Shown here: positions 35,699 to 49,362 of the stretch, one piece after another
Layout: the number at the start of each line of letters is the position of its first letter
How positions within the stretch are numbered: position 1 is the first letter of the stretch
Made by a program: the position numbers and the translations under genes
NCBI GenBank assembly: GCA_905182985.1
Contig: CAJJDN010000162.1
Coordinates: 96,509-160,508, forward strand
Direction: 5' to 3'
DNA: 64,000 nt
DNA from: Paramecium sonneborni
Lineage: Eukaryota > Ciliophora > Oligohymenophorea > Peniculida > Parameciidae
The notes under the pieces: generated by a model
Database searches by the model: none
The model's input: only the letters and a program-made list of their open reading frames with translations
What the model was told of the DNA's origin: nothing

Positions 35699-38600
35699 AT
35701 GGAACTTAAGTCAAATTTTGGTACTTCTTAAGGTTCTTTAGATTCAGATCGATCTGTTTTTGAGAAACTATAGATGGAAATGAAAGGAGTATTTTTCCGT
35801 GTCATTTCATTGATGTTAAAAGATGAAGAGCAATCTATAGTTTTAACATGTATAGGAATATTGATACAATACACATAAATTACATATATAATCTTTAATC
35901 GTAAGATTTGGAAGGTATGGTAAAATGAAATCTTAACAAAACAATTGAACAAAATCTTCGGGTATTGATGAATAATTTATTTAATAGGTATGTCCTTTTA
36001 ACACCTTATTTTGAAATGACTAGTTTTGGAGGATTTGTAGCTATGATCTATGTAAGTTTAGGATTACTCTTATTTGCTTTAATGCTTGTATTTTTACTTA
36101 GTTATAGTATCAGTAAATCAAAATCTTCATTTACATGGCCAATCATGTTGTTAAGATTTTTAATGACTTTATTTTTACAAGTACTATACATGCCAATAAT
36201 TGATATGCTTTTCTCAATGTTATCATGTGTTGACGATTAAAATGGTAAAATTATACATTAACTTTTTGATATTGAATGTTGGGTAAATATTCATATTGTC
36301 CATTCTGTAGTTGCTATTTTTGGTGTTATTTTTTACTTTATACTTTGTTTACTTTTCACTTTATTATATTTTGAACCTAGATATAAACCACATGAAGCTA
36401 CTTCTAAATAAAGTGGAAGGGCTAATGCTATTTTCCTTATTTACTAATTTATTATGGTCATTTCTTATACTTTCATGAATGGTAAAAGTTATGATTATTT
36501 AATGATTCTTATCATGTTAATTGGGAGTTTTATTATCTTTTGGAAAATACATATTGAATAACCTTTTAATAATTTTTATATTCAAAAAGCTTGGTCTATG
36601 CTTGTTGCATTAAATTTATGGGGAGTTATTCTTATTTGTTTTGCTAAATTTCTTGAAGGAATATTATTTCAAGGTACTATTTATGCTTGGATTGCTGGTG
36701 TACCTCTTATGATTGCTGCTATTATTAAAAGCGATAAATTACATTATGATTTACTCTTATTAAATCTTAATAAAGTTTAAGATCCTGATCAAATTGTTTC
36801 ATTAACTAATCATTTACTCAAACTTCTTTATAAAAGTCCACTCAATTCTCATTCCTCACTCCTTATTGATGGTTTCTTAGAAATTCATAAAGCTACATGT
36901 ACTAGAGAAGATTGTTATCTTAAATAAAAAAAAATAATCAATTAAAGATAATAAAAACCACTCTTTAAAGAAGGCACTATTTCTGAAAGAGATGTAGATC
37001 TTCTTATGATTATGGCATAAATTTATTTTAACCAGATCAAAAAGTTCCCTAATGAAATCAATCTAAGAATTCGTTATGCCTTTTTCTTATTAGATAATAT
37101 GAAATAAAGGTAACAGGCTATTAATGAACTCATCTAAGCTGAATCCCTCAATCCTACTCTTGATAATGATTTCATAATCTTTAGATACAAAAGAATTATA
37201 GAAGAAGAAATTAATGCAGCTTAAAATGAATCATTTGGCAATCTTGATATCGCAAGTGAATTAGCATTTTAAAATAATATGAGATAATTTTAAAATAAAA
37301 TAGAAAGAGCAACATTAATGCATATGGACTTTTGGTCATAATTATAAGAAGATTCTCCTGATTTAGGTAAAATGAATGAAATCGGATACAAAATTAATTT
37401 AGCTATTCTTTAAGTTGAAGATTTATGGAATAAAATGTAAAAATTAACTTAAAATCTACCTAAAGCTATGAGATTATATGCTAAATTTATTATTGAAGTA
37501 CTTTAAGATAAAGATTTTGGAGAAGAATTATTAGAAAAATCAAAAAAATTATAACAATAAAATAATAAGATGAAAAATAAATAAATTATTTAATTAATTA
37601 GTAGTGATGAAATTGGATATGAATCTTAACCTATCTTATTGGTCTCAGCTTCATAAGAAAAGTTTGCATAAATAACAAATTTAAATTTGGCTGCTTGTAA
37701 TTTATTTGGATACAATAAATCTGAAATGATAAATAGAAAAATCAATATTTTTATGCCTAATTTATATTCTAAATTCCATGATGCTTATGTTGAAAATTTC
37801 CTTTAATCTAATGATAATAAAAATATTAATAAGGATAGATTAATTTATATTAAAATGAAGTCTAATTACATCATGCCATGTTATATTTATTTGAAAATAA
37901 TTTAATCATTAGATGAAAATGTATAATTAGCTGCTTAATTTAGAGTGCTTAAAAGCTTTAAACCATCCTGCTATTTAATTTTAGATAATGAAGAAATAAT
38001 CGATTCTCTTTCATCATCTTGTATTCCTTTATTAAATCTCGACTCTAAATAAATCTCTCATAAAAAAACTTCAATTACAGAAATCTTTCCAAATTATATT
38101 CAACAAAAGGAGTTGTTTCTATCTAAAACAGGAGGACCAATATTATTCAATTTAGCTTCTTCCTCTGTTATAAGTAATAGTTAACTGGCTTCTTAAGAAT
38201 TCGATGAAGGTGAAAAAAAGAATGAATGTATATAATTTTAATGTTTTACAAATGAAGTATTTAATGAGTTAAAAGACCAAGTTGTAGGATATATAGTAAA
38301 ATTAGAATAACAAATTTAAGATATGAGTATGAATTTAGAAATCAATCAACCTTATTAAAAAGCAATAATAAATAGTATGCAATTTAAATTCAACCCATAG
38401 AGATGCTTATATTAAGGAGAATTTGTATGTGAAACTAATTCTCAACGAGTGGATTAAACTATTCTTTGGGATCAAAATGATTAGTCATCAATGATTTCAT
38501 CACTTTAATAAGGAGGTGATTTGATAAAATCTTAAATAAAATCAGAAAAATCAGATGAAGTGAATATTCTAACTTAAACTAAAATTAATTATGCTGAAGG

Positions 38601-40676
38601 AATTAAATTAGTAAGACTATTTGAAAACAGAGTTTAAGAAATTGATGATAGAGAAGATATGATTTCTGAAGATGATGATCAATAAGGAAGGAGTGTATTT
38701 TAAAGATAGTAGGATGTAGATAATGATTTAGATGGATAAATATAAGATTTTAATAATATTTTTAAGTCAAGAAAAAATCTATCTTCAATAGTAAATAATT
38801 AAATTACTCCTTAAGAACTTAAAAAATTAAATTGGACTACTAATTTCATTATACTTTCTTTAGTAGCATTGAGTTTTTCAGAATTCTTTGTTAGTTAAGC
38901 TTTATATAATGAAATTTATTAGACTGTAGAACTTGTTGAATAGACTAATTAAAGAACAGCTGAATTACATTCTATATTATCTTCAGTTCAGAACCTTTAA
39001 ATGTTAAATTTAAATATTTGGTAAATGAATACGACAGAAGCTATTAATGCATTTGAAAAAACTTAAAAAACACTACTCAATAATTCAATACAATTAGTTT
39101 CTTAATTAAACAAAAACTTAATGCTTTCAGATATATTTATTAGTGATGAATTAAATGAATTACAAAAATAGGATGTAGTGAGGATCAAATTTGCAGATTA
39201 ATATGAAACTTATGATATTATGGAAGCTACAGAATAAATAGTAAGTAAGGCATTAAATATAAGAGAGAAATAATTATCTAAAATAGTATATGAAGATGAT
39301 GATGTTGAATTTATACTTTATAATCTTTTAAATGATTTAGTATTTTAATTGAGAAATTCAAGTAATTTATATGCAAAAGGTTTGACTCAAAAAACTAAGA
39401 ATAAATAGAGCCTCGAAATAATTTTAGGAATATCAGCAGGAGCTTTAGGTTTTGGATTATTAGTATTAATAATAATTACACTATCAGTAAATAAAATTCA
39501 AGAGGAGATTCTATCAATGTTCTTAGATATTCCAGACAAAACAGTCAAATACTTATATAATAAAAGTGAAAATTTTATATCAAATCTTTAGATAGGTGAA
39601 GATGATGATATATTATCAGAATTAGATGAATTAGAAAAGGAAGAATTAGAAGAATTAAACAGAACATTAAAGAGTAAGAGAAAGAAGAAAAAATTTAAAA
39701 ATACAAATAAAGATTAGAGAAATTATATTTTTGCATTTTTTTTTGTAATTCTTCTTCTATAAGCTTACTTTATTTTCAATTACTTTATTAGTGATACTTT
39801 ATTAAGCAATTTAGAATAATTAGTACCAGAAATAAATGCTACATGTAGAGCTGAAGGTTTTTATAGATTTTGTGATAATGCTTAAAGATCATTATATATA
39901 AATCGAAATATAACAATAGAGAATTAGGATGCATACACAATTGTTAAATAGAATGTAGATAAACTTTATGCTCTTGATTCTTCAATACATTAAGAACACT
40001 CTTTGAATGTTGAAATTACAAATTCTATATATGCAAATGCATTTAAAGAAATATTTATGTTGTAACCTTGTACAATCCTTTCATCTTATTTGTAAAATTT
40101 ATCTGAAGCTGATTGTTAAGCCTTTGCTGATGGAGCAATATATTAAGGTATGGCTGTTGGAATAGCAAGATATTTTGAGAATTTAAGATATATGATGACA
40201 ATTTATGATTAATTTTGGAATAATTCAAAAGCTAATTTTACAGCAATAGCCAGAGGATTTACAACATTTAAAAATATAACAAAAAATTAAGACAATATTA
40301 GTAATTATATTCTTAATTTAAATAATTTTAATTAATCTAAAGAAGCACGAACAATTTAAGAAATATATAATAGAGGTATAAAAAAGATATAATAAATTTA
40401 GGCACATTTAGATATTTAATAAAATAATTGAAAACTTCAATTAATTAAGACATTGAGGATATTAAAACATAGAGATTGGCATTGTTTATAGTATTTGAAG
40501 TGCTTTTATTTATAATTTATTTTATGTTGTGGTTACCTCTCGTTTTGAAAATGACTAGAGATGTTTGGAGAACAAGATCAATGATAATGATGATACCTTT
40601 AAAAGTAATCTAAAAAATTAGATCAATTAAACAATTTATCAAAGATTTCTTAAACACTAGAGAATTAGAAATTTGA
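35699..40676 (+). CDS. TmcB-like giant membrane protein, array copy 3
   Basis: 1,641 residues, closest to copy 1 in the N-terminal bundle (NLWGVILICFAKFLEG) and the TPR-like region (ERDVDLLMIMAQIYFNQIKK). A PAS-like domain follows (CNLFGYNKSEMINRKINIFM), then a linker ending in an acidic stretch, four membrane segments and the end motif MAVGIARYFENLRYMMTIYD. Introns: 35962-35987 (26 nt, same place as copy 1) and 40376-40401 (26 nt, same place as copy 2). It starts 23 bp after copy 2, so the array is extremely compact. Function as for copy 1. Confidence 0.85.
37246..37546 (+). repeat. Conversion-like block, copy 3
   Basis: About 300 bp, near-identical to the blocks in array copies 1 and 2. 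The 3' edge is slightly shorter, as divergence begins within AAATCAAAAA. Confidence 0.83.
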
Positions 40677-40723
40677 TGATTGAATATGTATATTCATTAA
40701 GTTTATTTTAATAAATTCTTTAA

Positions 40724-41602
40724 ATGAATAATAATATATCAATAAAATTAATAAATATGAATAATGTTCAATAATTTGATAGATCATTGTTAACAGTTGA
40801 CATTGTAGGTGCTTAACCAAATTAAAAGGGTTCTTATTTAGATAAAATCATTGCATAGGATATTCGTTAAAATAATCATACTAAAATATAGTTAAAAATT
40901 ATCTTTCTATATTATTTTAGATATCCAATGACTAAATAAGATCCTTAATATGGACGTAGAAGATATTAACATGATTTTCATCATTTTTACAATAGTTGTG
41001 TTCCATAAGGAGAGAACTATTTTGATGGATCACATAAAAAACATTATAACTTACATGAAGGAGAAATCAAATAATATAAAGCCTTAGAAAATTATTATGA
41101 TTAACCAAAGTATTATCATTTAATATTAGGAAATCTCTAGGAAGATAGATTACTTGCTACTAAAGATATAGAAGGTGCTATACCTGGAACTTATACTAGT
41201 AAAGTTATTAGAAATCAAGAAAAAGCTCAAAAATTAAGATAAGAAAGAGATTACTTAAGAGCTTAAAATAATAAAGCACTTTATCTATCTTAATTAGAAT
41301 CTAAAATTGATAATCAATCATAAATTGAAAAACAACCAAATCAAAATTAATCATATTCAATTTCACCTACTCCACAATATTCAATTTATTAAAATTAAAG
41401 CAATGAAATACCTTAACCTAAATATGAATATATGAATAAACCTTTAAAACTTCCACCTATTCTTGATAGAAATACACCTGTTATCAATCCAATCTCTAAC
41501 AAATTTCAATTTAGATAAAATTATTAAAATTATTCTCCACAAGATTATGATAAAAATATTTCTATACTACAATAAAATTAGCCTATGAGATTATTTGTAT
41601 GA
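40724..41602 (+). CDS. Hypothetical protein with DIEGA motif
   Basis: 282 residues. N-terminal polar segment, then intron 40891-40920 (30 nt), then a Tyr/His-rich region (YGRRRYQHDFHHFYNSC), a stretch ATKDIEGAIPGTYTSKVIR, a short coiled coil and a Pro/Asn/Gln-rich tail (KPLKLPPILDRNTPVINP). Short DIEGA-type motifs occur in many ciliate and flagellate proteins of unknown role, some found in cilia, so a ciliary function is possible but not shown. No membrane segment. Confidence 0.65.
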
Positions 41603-41677
41603 TCATATTTATCAATTATTTTACTATATACATTCATTTTTAATAACACTCTTTAAATCTTTTATTTTATTCATTTT

Positions 41678-42650
41678 ATGATAAAATTATAACAAAATAA
41701 ATTCATTTATAAAATTGCTTCAATATATTTGAACAAACTTAGAAATTCAAACTTTATTCCTTTATTATAAATTAAAAATAAACTGAATTTCTTCATTTGT
41801 AGATTTAATAAGCTACTAAATAAAAAAAATTTGAAGAATTAATAAAAGTAGTTTAGTCGATGAAAGAAATACTCAAAAAAGTCAAAGACATTAAATTAAG
41901 TCATAGGAAAAAATTAATAATAATGAACTGTTAATTTTTAATAAGATAAAAATGAAGAATTTTGGTTTACATTACCTTTAACTCCACCCTTAAAAATACC
42001 CAGAATAAATAGTTCATTTAAATTTTATTATCATCCCCCAATTACATATACTATTATTAATAAAGTTATTGTATTTTATTCTACTTATATTTTTGCTATT
42101 TATAAATAAAAAAGCCGAGAATTCCTTTTAATAAGTTATAATAAATACAATTTAAAATAACTCAAAAAAGAAAGTTAAATAAAAGGAAAAAATATATAGA
42201 AGTTTAGATGATGGCTTAACATTTTAAGCAATTTAGAATGTGATTATTGGATAAGAAAATTTATTATGGTTTTTTAAGTCATCCAATAATAATGGTACTG
42301 TGTTTGGTGGATTTACTCCATATCAATGGCAAATAGCTTGTTATTCAGGAAATGAAATAGAAAATCCATCTTTTTTATTTTCAGAAACCTTAAAAGAAAT
42401 TTATCCAATAATATAAAGTAAAGGTAATTGGACTTAATGGTTTGAAAAATAATATATCATATTTGGAGGTACAGCAAATTATGATTAAGATTTACGAATA
42501 AACACTGATTTTAAATCTGGTTATTCAAGATTAGGGATTGGGTATTAAGCCCCAGTTGGAGTTGATACTTCAAAATATTCAACACATTTATTTGGAGCTC
42601 TTGAACCAAACGTTATTGAATGTGAGATTTATAAAATTATATTTGAATGA
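41678..42650 (+). CDS. TLDc-domain protein, 5' exon structure unresolved
   Basis: The 3' part (about 42200-42650) is a clear TLDc domain, a fold linked to oxidative-stress protection and V-ATPase regulation: SLDDGLTFQAIQNVI, NNGTVFGGFTPYQW, SFLFSETLKEI, then HLFGALEPNVIECEIYKI. Upstream, coding-like pieces (MIKIITKQIHLQNCFNIFEQ; SMKEILKKVKDIKLS; NEEFWFTLPLTPPLKIPR) extend back to about 41678 in changing frames. Several short introns must join them, which I could not place uniquely. The TLDc call is firm; the start coordinate is provisional. Confidence 0.6.
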
Positions 42651-42681
42651 TAAATAATATAAATTTATTTTATTTTAACAA

Positions 42682-45600
42682 TCACATTTCTATTTCTAAA
42701 TAATCTTCTTATTCTTTTTTCTCTTCCAGATTAGGTACTTTAATTTTCTTCCAAAACCAAGTAACTAAACTTACACAAATGATAATTGTTAAAATCAAGA
42801 AGGCTCCTGCCACAAAAAGGTTACTTAATGGTTTAAATGTAATTGTTATTGGAATTGTGTAATTATAAAATGAATTTGAAGCTACTAAATAATAATACTT
42901 ATTTTCATTGCATTAATTTAAATTTGTGCAATTAAAATAAATATTTTCATCAAAAACTAAGGTTGTTAATGTAGTATTAATAAGTAATTTGGTTCTACTT
43001 GATAAAATCATCACAAATTATCCTTTATTAAAATTGTCATTAAAATTATTATTGTCAGATTAATTAATTAATGCAATTTATTGAATATAGTTATCTTCAT
43101 TATTAAAGATATAACCTGCTTCCATTTAAATAGTACTGTTATAACTTAAATAATTGGATAGATTATAAGTTTATCTAATTTTAGAAATATTATAAATAGC
43201 AATAAGATTTTAAAATCCTTCCTAAGTAATTAATTGAAATAGTAAAGCTAAATACGAATTTTGAAGGACTCCAATTGGAATTTAGTTATAAGCGCCATAA
43301 GGAGGAATATAAGCGATGACATCTTCAAATTAAAGGGAATTTTCCGAATAACTTAAAGGACTATAACTTAGAATAATAACTAAATTATAAGTGTCTTCAG
43401 ATGTTAAAACTAATATAATCTAATCAAATTTTACAAGATATATAAAAATTTACAAAAAATTAGAATTAGATTCCTATACATATGATGTTACTAGATCTGA
43501 TATACGATTTGAACTTCTAGCAAAAGTAAGATTTGTTGTATTAGTGATATTAAAATTTACATATTTTAATTAACTGGGGTATTAACATAAATAAAAGATA
43601 ACACCTCTTCCACTATAAGTTGAATTTATTAGACTCTTATTCTACAAAATAGTATAATTATAATCAGAAATTCCTCCTCTACATTTTATTTTATGTGTTG
43701 GCTTATTTATAGTTTAGTTCTAATTTAAATAATTTAGAGAGTAAATGTATAATGATCTTGTTTTCTCATTTAATCCAAGTTAACCTAAGATAAATAAGTA
43801 ATGACTTAATTGTGAACTCTTAATTATTGAACTAAAATTTGCATTTTCTATTTGATATATATTATTTGAAAAGTTTAAAGGTTATGAATTGTTGCATATT
43901 TAAGAAGTTTTATTTATTAAATCATTAGTTGCAGGAAAATATGAAATTACAGTATAAATATTATTTAATTTACAAATAGAATTTATATTTACTCCAAAAC
44001 CATTAACACTTACACTTAAAGATTGGCATTCGGTGAATGTCAAATTGGAATAATTATTTAATAATAATCCATCAAATATTACATAACTACTTTAAAAGAG
44101 TCCAGAAATATTTTAATATAATAATGAATCACAAAAGCTAGCTATTTGTGTAGCATTTACAATCTAATTATTGAAATATTACGATTTATTTTGAAATTAA
44201 TTTGTTATGTAGGTTTAATTATTTGTATTAGAAACAGCAAGAATGCTATAATTTACAACTTAACCCATAGTTACATCGGTCATATTTAAAGGTATAAATA
44301 TCAAATCATTACTGTAGAGTGTAAGAGCTAATCCATTTATTTTATTAAATTATGTTTAGTTCATTGAAATTTATAAATATATATTAATAACTATTAATTG
44401 AAAATTTTGATTTAATTGATTTAAATTATTATTCAAATAATTATAAATATTTATCTAAAGGAGAGTATAATTCCACATTCCTTACTATTAATCTTTTTAA
44501 AAGATATTAAAACTATAAGGATTATTTTAAAAGGAAGCATATAAGTTATTTTTAAAAGATAAGATTGAAAATTCATTTGTACTAGTACAACTAATGTTAT
44601 ATTATTCATTTAATGATAAATTATAGTATAATGCACTATGAAAAGGTAAACCTAAATCGTAAACCAAGATATTAGAATTTATTTATTTTACATAAAAAAA
44701 ATAGTTGTCTGAAATAATTTACCAGCCTGGATAAATTGTACAATTTGGTAAGGGTTTGTAAAAGGTAGGATTTGAAATATCAGATATCTCATAAACTATA
44801 AAGTTTATCATATTATTTGTTATATTTGTTATATTCGTTATAATTATGTACATTTGTAGAGCAAAGATTTAATAAATTTTATACCCTACTTATTTGTAAG
44901 ATAATACGGTGAAATTTTGATTTAAATAAGATTAAGTGAACAATCCTAAGATAATAATACTATCATTATTATTTATTAACAAATTTGATTGAAATGATAA
45001 CTAATTAATAGCAATCTAAATAGGTGTAAATTAGATACCAGAATAATTACTGATACATTAATCTATTGTAGATTAATTGATTACATATGAAGCATATTAA
45101 GTAGTATTGGAACTAAGCAATTAAACTATTATCTCATTTTGATTATTAAGTACTATTAATTTGTTATAAAGAATTAAAAATTGAGTTATGTTTATTAATG
45201 AGTTACTTGTAGTAAAATTATAATTAGATACGGATTAATTGAGATTGATAAGAATATTTCCTTAGTCTAATTTTTAGAATTCAAATTGAATTGAATATAC
45301 CTAAATATTTTAATTTCCCTAATCAAATACTAATAAAATTTCTGTTTAATTCAGCTGACTCAATTATATGTTTGTTAATAAATTACTATCACAAGATATA
45401 TTCATTTCATTCAAACATTTTACTTCTAATGTGAAAAATGAACAAATTGTGTAAAAAACATAATTTTCAAATTTAGTAGAAGTCCAAGCATAAAATAGTA
45501 ATTCAAAATCTTAAATAAAATATAGTTAGGATTAATTAACTTAAAGACTTGGAAGATTATTTTTTATATATTAAAAAACTTCGTTTTAAGGATTTGAAAT

Positions 45601-47163
45601 GGATATAGACGAATTGGTGGAATTTTACTCGAAAGATAATTGCATTAAAGGTCCTGTGTAATGATTATTTAATCGATAAACTTATTTAAAATTTTAAACT
45701 GCCTTCAATTTTGTTTAATTGGTTGAATTTAAAATACTATAATTGTATTAACTTATCTATTCATAATAGAGAGTGTGATTACAATGTACTAATTCGAAAT
45801 ATTCATGAACTTCTGGATTCTAATAAGCTAAAATTTTAATTTATCCAATTTTATTCTAATTAGTGATATCTATCTTTAATTTTGGCTCTTTTAACAGATA
45901 CCATTTCAGTCTATAAGAAAATTCAATTAATATGTTCTATTCATAATTTAATAATAATTATAAGGAGTCATCATAGATTTTATTTGAATAAATTTGACTT
46001 ATTGATTAGTATTCATGATTATTAGAATATTTTCCAATATAAAAAAATGTTTAGAAATAGTTTTGATAGACTACTAAGAAATTTGAACTAAAACAGATAG
46101 TAATTGGTAGATTAAAATTAAGTTCATATTAATTAGGTGAGTCAAAAATATGAATATATGTAAGATTAGTTCCATTAAATTAGAGTTCATAAATATTTTC
46201 ATAGAAATTATTATTAACAACATAAAAAGAAGTTAATAATTAACCATATTTATATGAAGGGAATGGTTTTAGAGCTAAATAATAGTTGTTATAATTTTAA
46301 TTATCTTTAACAGGGAAGTTTATTTGTTTAAGCTCATTTAAATTCATAATAGAGGAAATAAAAAGGCAATTTGTAAGATTTAAAATAGCAATTTCATTAT
46401 CATTTTCATTAGCCATTAATGAAATATCTGTAAATATTGAGGAGTTTGTAAATTCGCTTAACCAACTTGCATTTTTAGTTGTTTAATTATAATAGTAATT
46501 ACTTAAAACTGAGCTATTATTCTAAAAAAATACTGCATATATAATATAATTATTTCTGTAAATCAGTTTTGAATTTTATATATTTTAGACAGTAGTTCTT
46601 TATTGATAAATGTTAATTGTTGAATTATTTTCAATTAAAAGGAAATAAAATTCATTGTTTTGATAACAATCTATGATAATGGAATCCTAATCTACATATA
46701 CTGAACTATAGCTTAGACAAGTATCATTATAAATTTCTATTGATAAGTTCATTAATTATTTAAGGGTTTTTTAAGTATAATCTACTTAATAGGCAACCAA
46801 GTAATTAGGAGTTTTATTTGTAGAAGATTGAGTTTAAATGAGAGAAAAATAATTTTGATAAGCAGAAATACTTTGCAAATGTAATTTAAATTCATCAATT
46901 GTTGTTTTTGATTATATTTCTGTAAGTACATTTTCTACCTCAAGTCCATCATCATTGAAATTACATCTTTTAAGATTTTAATCTTTAAATTCAAATCCAT
47001 CATCTTAATTTTGCATAAAGCATAAATAAAATAAATCTTCGCCATCAAATATTTCATTCATGTATAATTTATACACTTCATTTTCAGTAGGATATAAATA
47101 TGTTAATTCTGTATTTTTCACTACACATCCTAATACTACTGATAGAGAGAGTAAAATAAACAT
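42682..47163 (-). CDS. Large type I membrane glycoprotein
   Basis: A 1,493-residue single-exon frame. A signal peptide (MFILLSLSVVLGCVV) leads into a very long extracellular region rich in Asn, Ser, Tyr and Gln, with dozens of N-X-S/T glycosylation sites (for example NQSTIDQC, FNGTNLTY, YNISC) and scattered cysteines. Near the end one membrane span (NLFVAGAFLILTIIICVSLV) precedes a short charged tail (FWKKIKVPNLEEKKEQEDYL). The layout fits a surface or secretory-granule protein. No enzymatic domain recognised. The length is divisible by three with no intron needed, though in-frame short introns cannot be excluded. Confidence 0.7.
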
Positions 47164-47231
47164 ATGAATTTAATTAATAAATAATTCGATAACAAAATTT
47201 CAGATATTGAATTATAAGTTGGATATAATTC

Positions 47232-49332
47232 TCATCTTTATTCTTCTCCTGGATTGCATAATTTGATATATTTAACATAATAAATCTGTTTAAAGTTAAC
47301 AATTAATTTTGGATTCATAGGATCTAGATCTTTAGCTCTTCCAAAATCTTCAGCTGCTTTTCCATATTATTGTAATGCTTTATGAGCAAAGGCTCTTCCA
47401 AAATATGCATGTGAATTATGTGGCTAGAATATAATATAAAGTTAAATCATACTTGCATTTCAATAACTTTATCAAAATCTTCTAAAGCTAATTAATTTTC
47501 ACCTACAAGTAAATAACATTTAGCTCTTTCATGAATATAAGCAGGTTCATATTTTTATAAATCAATAGCATTAGTAAGTGGTTCAATAGCTTTGTCAAAC
47601 ATTTCAAGATTTGCAAATGAGATTCCAAGATGATAATGAATATCTGGTACATAACTTTAGAATGGTTTATTTTCAAAAGCTTTGTATAGATCAGCAATGC
47701 TTTTTTTAAATTCTTAATTTTTATAATATGCTAATCCTCTTCTATAATGTATTTATGCATCATTAGGTTTTCTATCCAAAGCACTAGTTAAATCAATGAT
47801 AGCTTTTGGATATTCTTTTTTATCAATAAATATATTGCTTCTTTAAACTAGAAATTCTTAATTATTAGGAGAGTCTTTTAAGGCTTTATCTAAATAGAAA
47901 AGAGCTTTTTCATAGTTTTTCTTTAATCTATAAGCTTATCCAAGACCGGAGTAAATGCCAGGATTATTTGAATTAAGTTCAAGTGCTTATTCAAAATCTT
48001 TAATAGCATCATTTAGTTCATGCATTTCGATTCTTGCTAATCCTCTATTATAATAAGTTTCTGAATATGTAGGTTCCATTTCAATAGCAGCATTAAAATC
48101 TTGAATTGCTAATTCATAATTCTTCATATCCATATAAACTAAACCTCTTGAAGAATAGACTAGACGATCTTTACCTTCAGCATTCAATACTTAAGTAAAT
48201 AATGACAAAGCTTCTTTTAAATTATCATTTTTATGTTACATTAAACCTAAATGAAATATAGATGGCATATGATTTGGTGTGATATTCAATGCTTCTTCAA
48301 ACATTTTTATAGCCATTTCATATTCTTCAGAATCTTAATAAGCTAATCCTTTAGAATGATAAAATTTTGAATTCTTTGGCATCAATTTAATAGCCTTATC
48401 ATAATCAGCATGAGCTTCTGTTCTCTTTCCCAAGGCTAAATGAGTATTTCCTCTATTATATAACGCTCTAGCATCTTAATCATCTATTCCAAGTGCTTTA
48501 TTAAATTCTATCAAACTCCCTTTTAAATCTCCTAAATGATATAATGCAAGTGCCTTATTATTATAATATGTTGCTTTTGATTCATCTTATTCTATTGCCC
48601 TTGTAAATCTCTCTAATGCTAATTCATATTATTAATTCTCAAAATAAGATAACCCTAAATTATTATGTGCTGGTGCTTCATCCTTTTTTATATCACATGC
48701 TTTTTATAAATGTTCTATTGATTAATCATAGCATTTAATTTATCTATAACAATTTCCCATATGAAAATGTGCTTTAAATTATGCATTCGAATCTTTCAAA
48801 TACTTTAATGCCTATTAATAATCCTCTATTGCCTTTTTATAATTATCTAATCTAGCATAAACAAGTGCTCTATTTAAAAATAAAAAACCATCTGTAGATT
48901 TTATTTATATTGCTTTATCATATTCTTTCAAAGCATCATTCACTTCTCCTAATTATAAAAAACAATTTCCTCTTGCACCATAATGTTCTGCATTATTCTC
49001 TTCAAATCTTACAGCTGTTGAAAAATCAAAAAGAGCTCTCTAATACTACCCTGTTTACATATAAGCATTCCCTCTTGCTGCATAAAATTTTGCATATTAT
49101 GGCTCTGTTTAATTTGAATTCTTTAAATTACTTATGATATTCTTTTTACTTATAACAATGTAATTGCCTCAGAAAATAATTGAATTGCTCTATCAAAATC
49201 ATTTGCTGTCTTATTCTCTTTCATCATTATTTTCTTCCCTTCTTAGAAACGTTCATTTGCATCTTTCTACTTTTAAGCTAATTCTTTATGTTCGTTGAGT
49301 TTCTTTTGTTACTTCTAATTAAATGAAGACAT
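47232..49332 (-). CDS. TPR-repeat protein, about 14 repeats
   Basis: 680 residues made almost wholly of 34-residue tetratricopeptide repeats with the canonical W/Y-G-A-Y-F-A-P pattern: RGNAYMQTGQYQRALFDFS, NRGNTHLALGKRTEAHADYD, SRGLVYMDMKNYELAIQDFN, YNRGLARIEMHELNDAIKDF, and so on. The N-terminal 60 residues are charged coiled coil. Introns: 49121-49149 and 47424-47452 (29 nt each). TPR arrays hold protein partners; long ones of this type are abundant in Paramecium, some in intraflagellar transport or anaphase-promoting complexes, but nothing here identifies the partner. The start lies only 30 bp from that of the divergent VIRMA-like gene. Confidence 0.88.
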
Positions 49333-49362
49333 TTTTTATTTTTATTTAAAAATCTTTTAATA

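Noticed and set aside
26079..40401. Short AT-rich inserts in the array genes considered as internal eliminated sequences (IES)
   Set aside because: They are bounded by GT and AG rather than TA repeats and sit at conserved positions as ordinary introns. The genes are intact, which fits macronuclear DNA.
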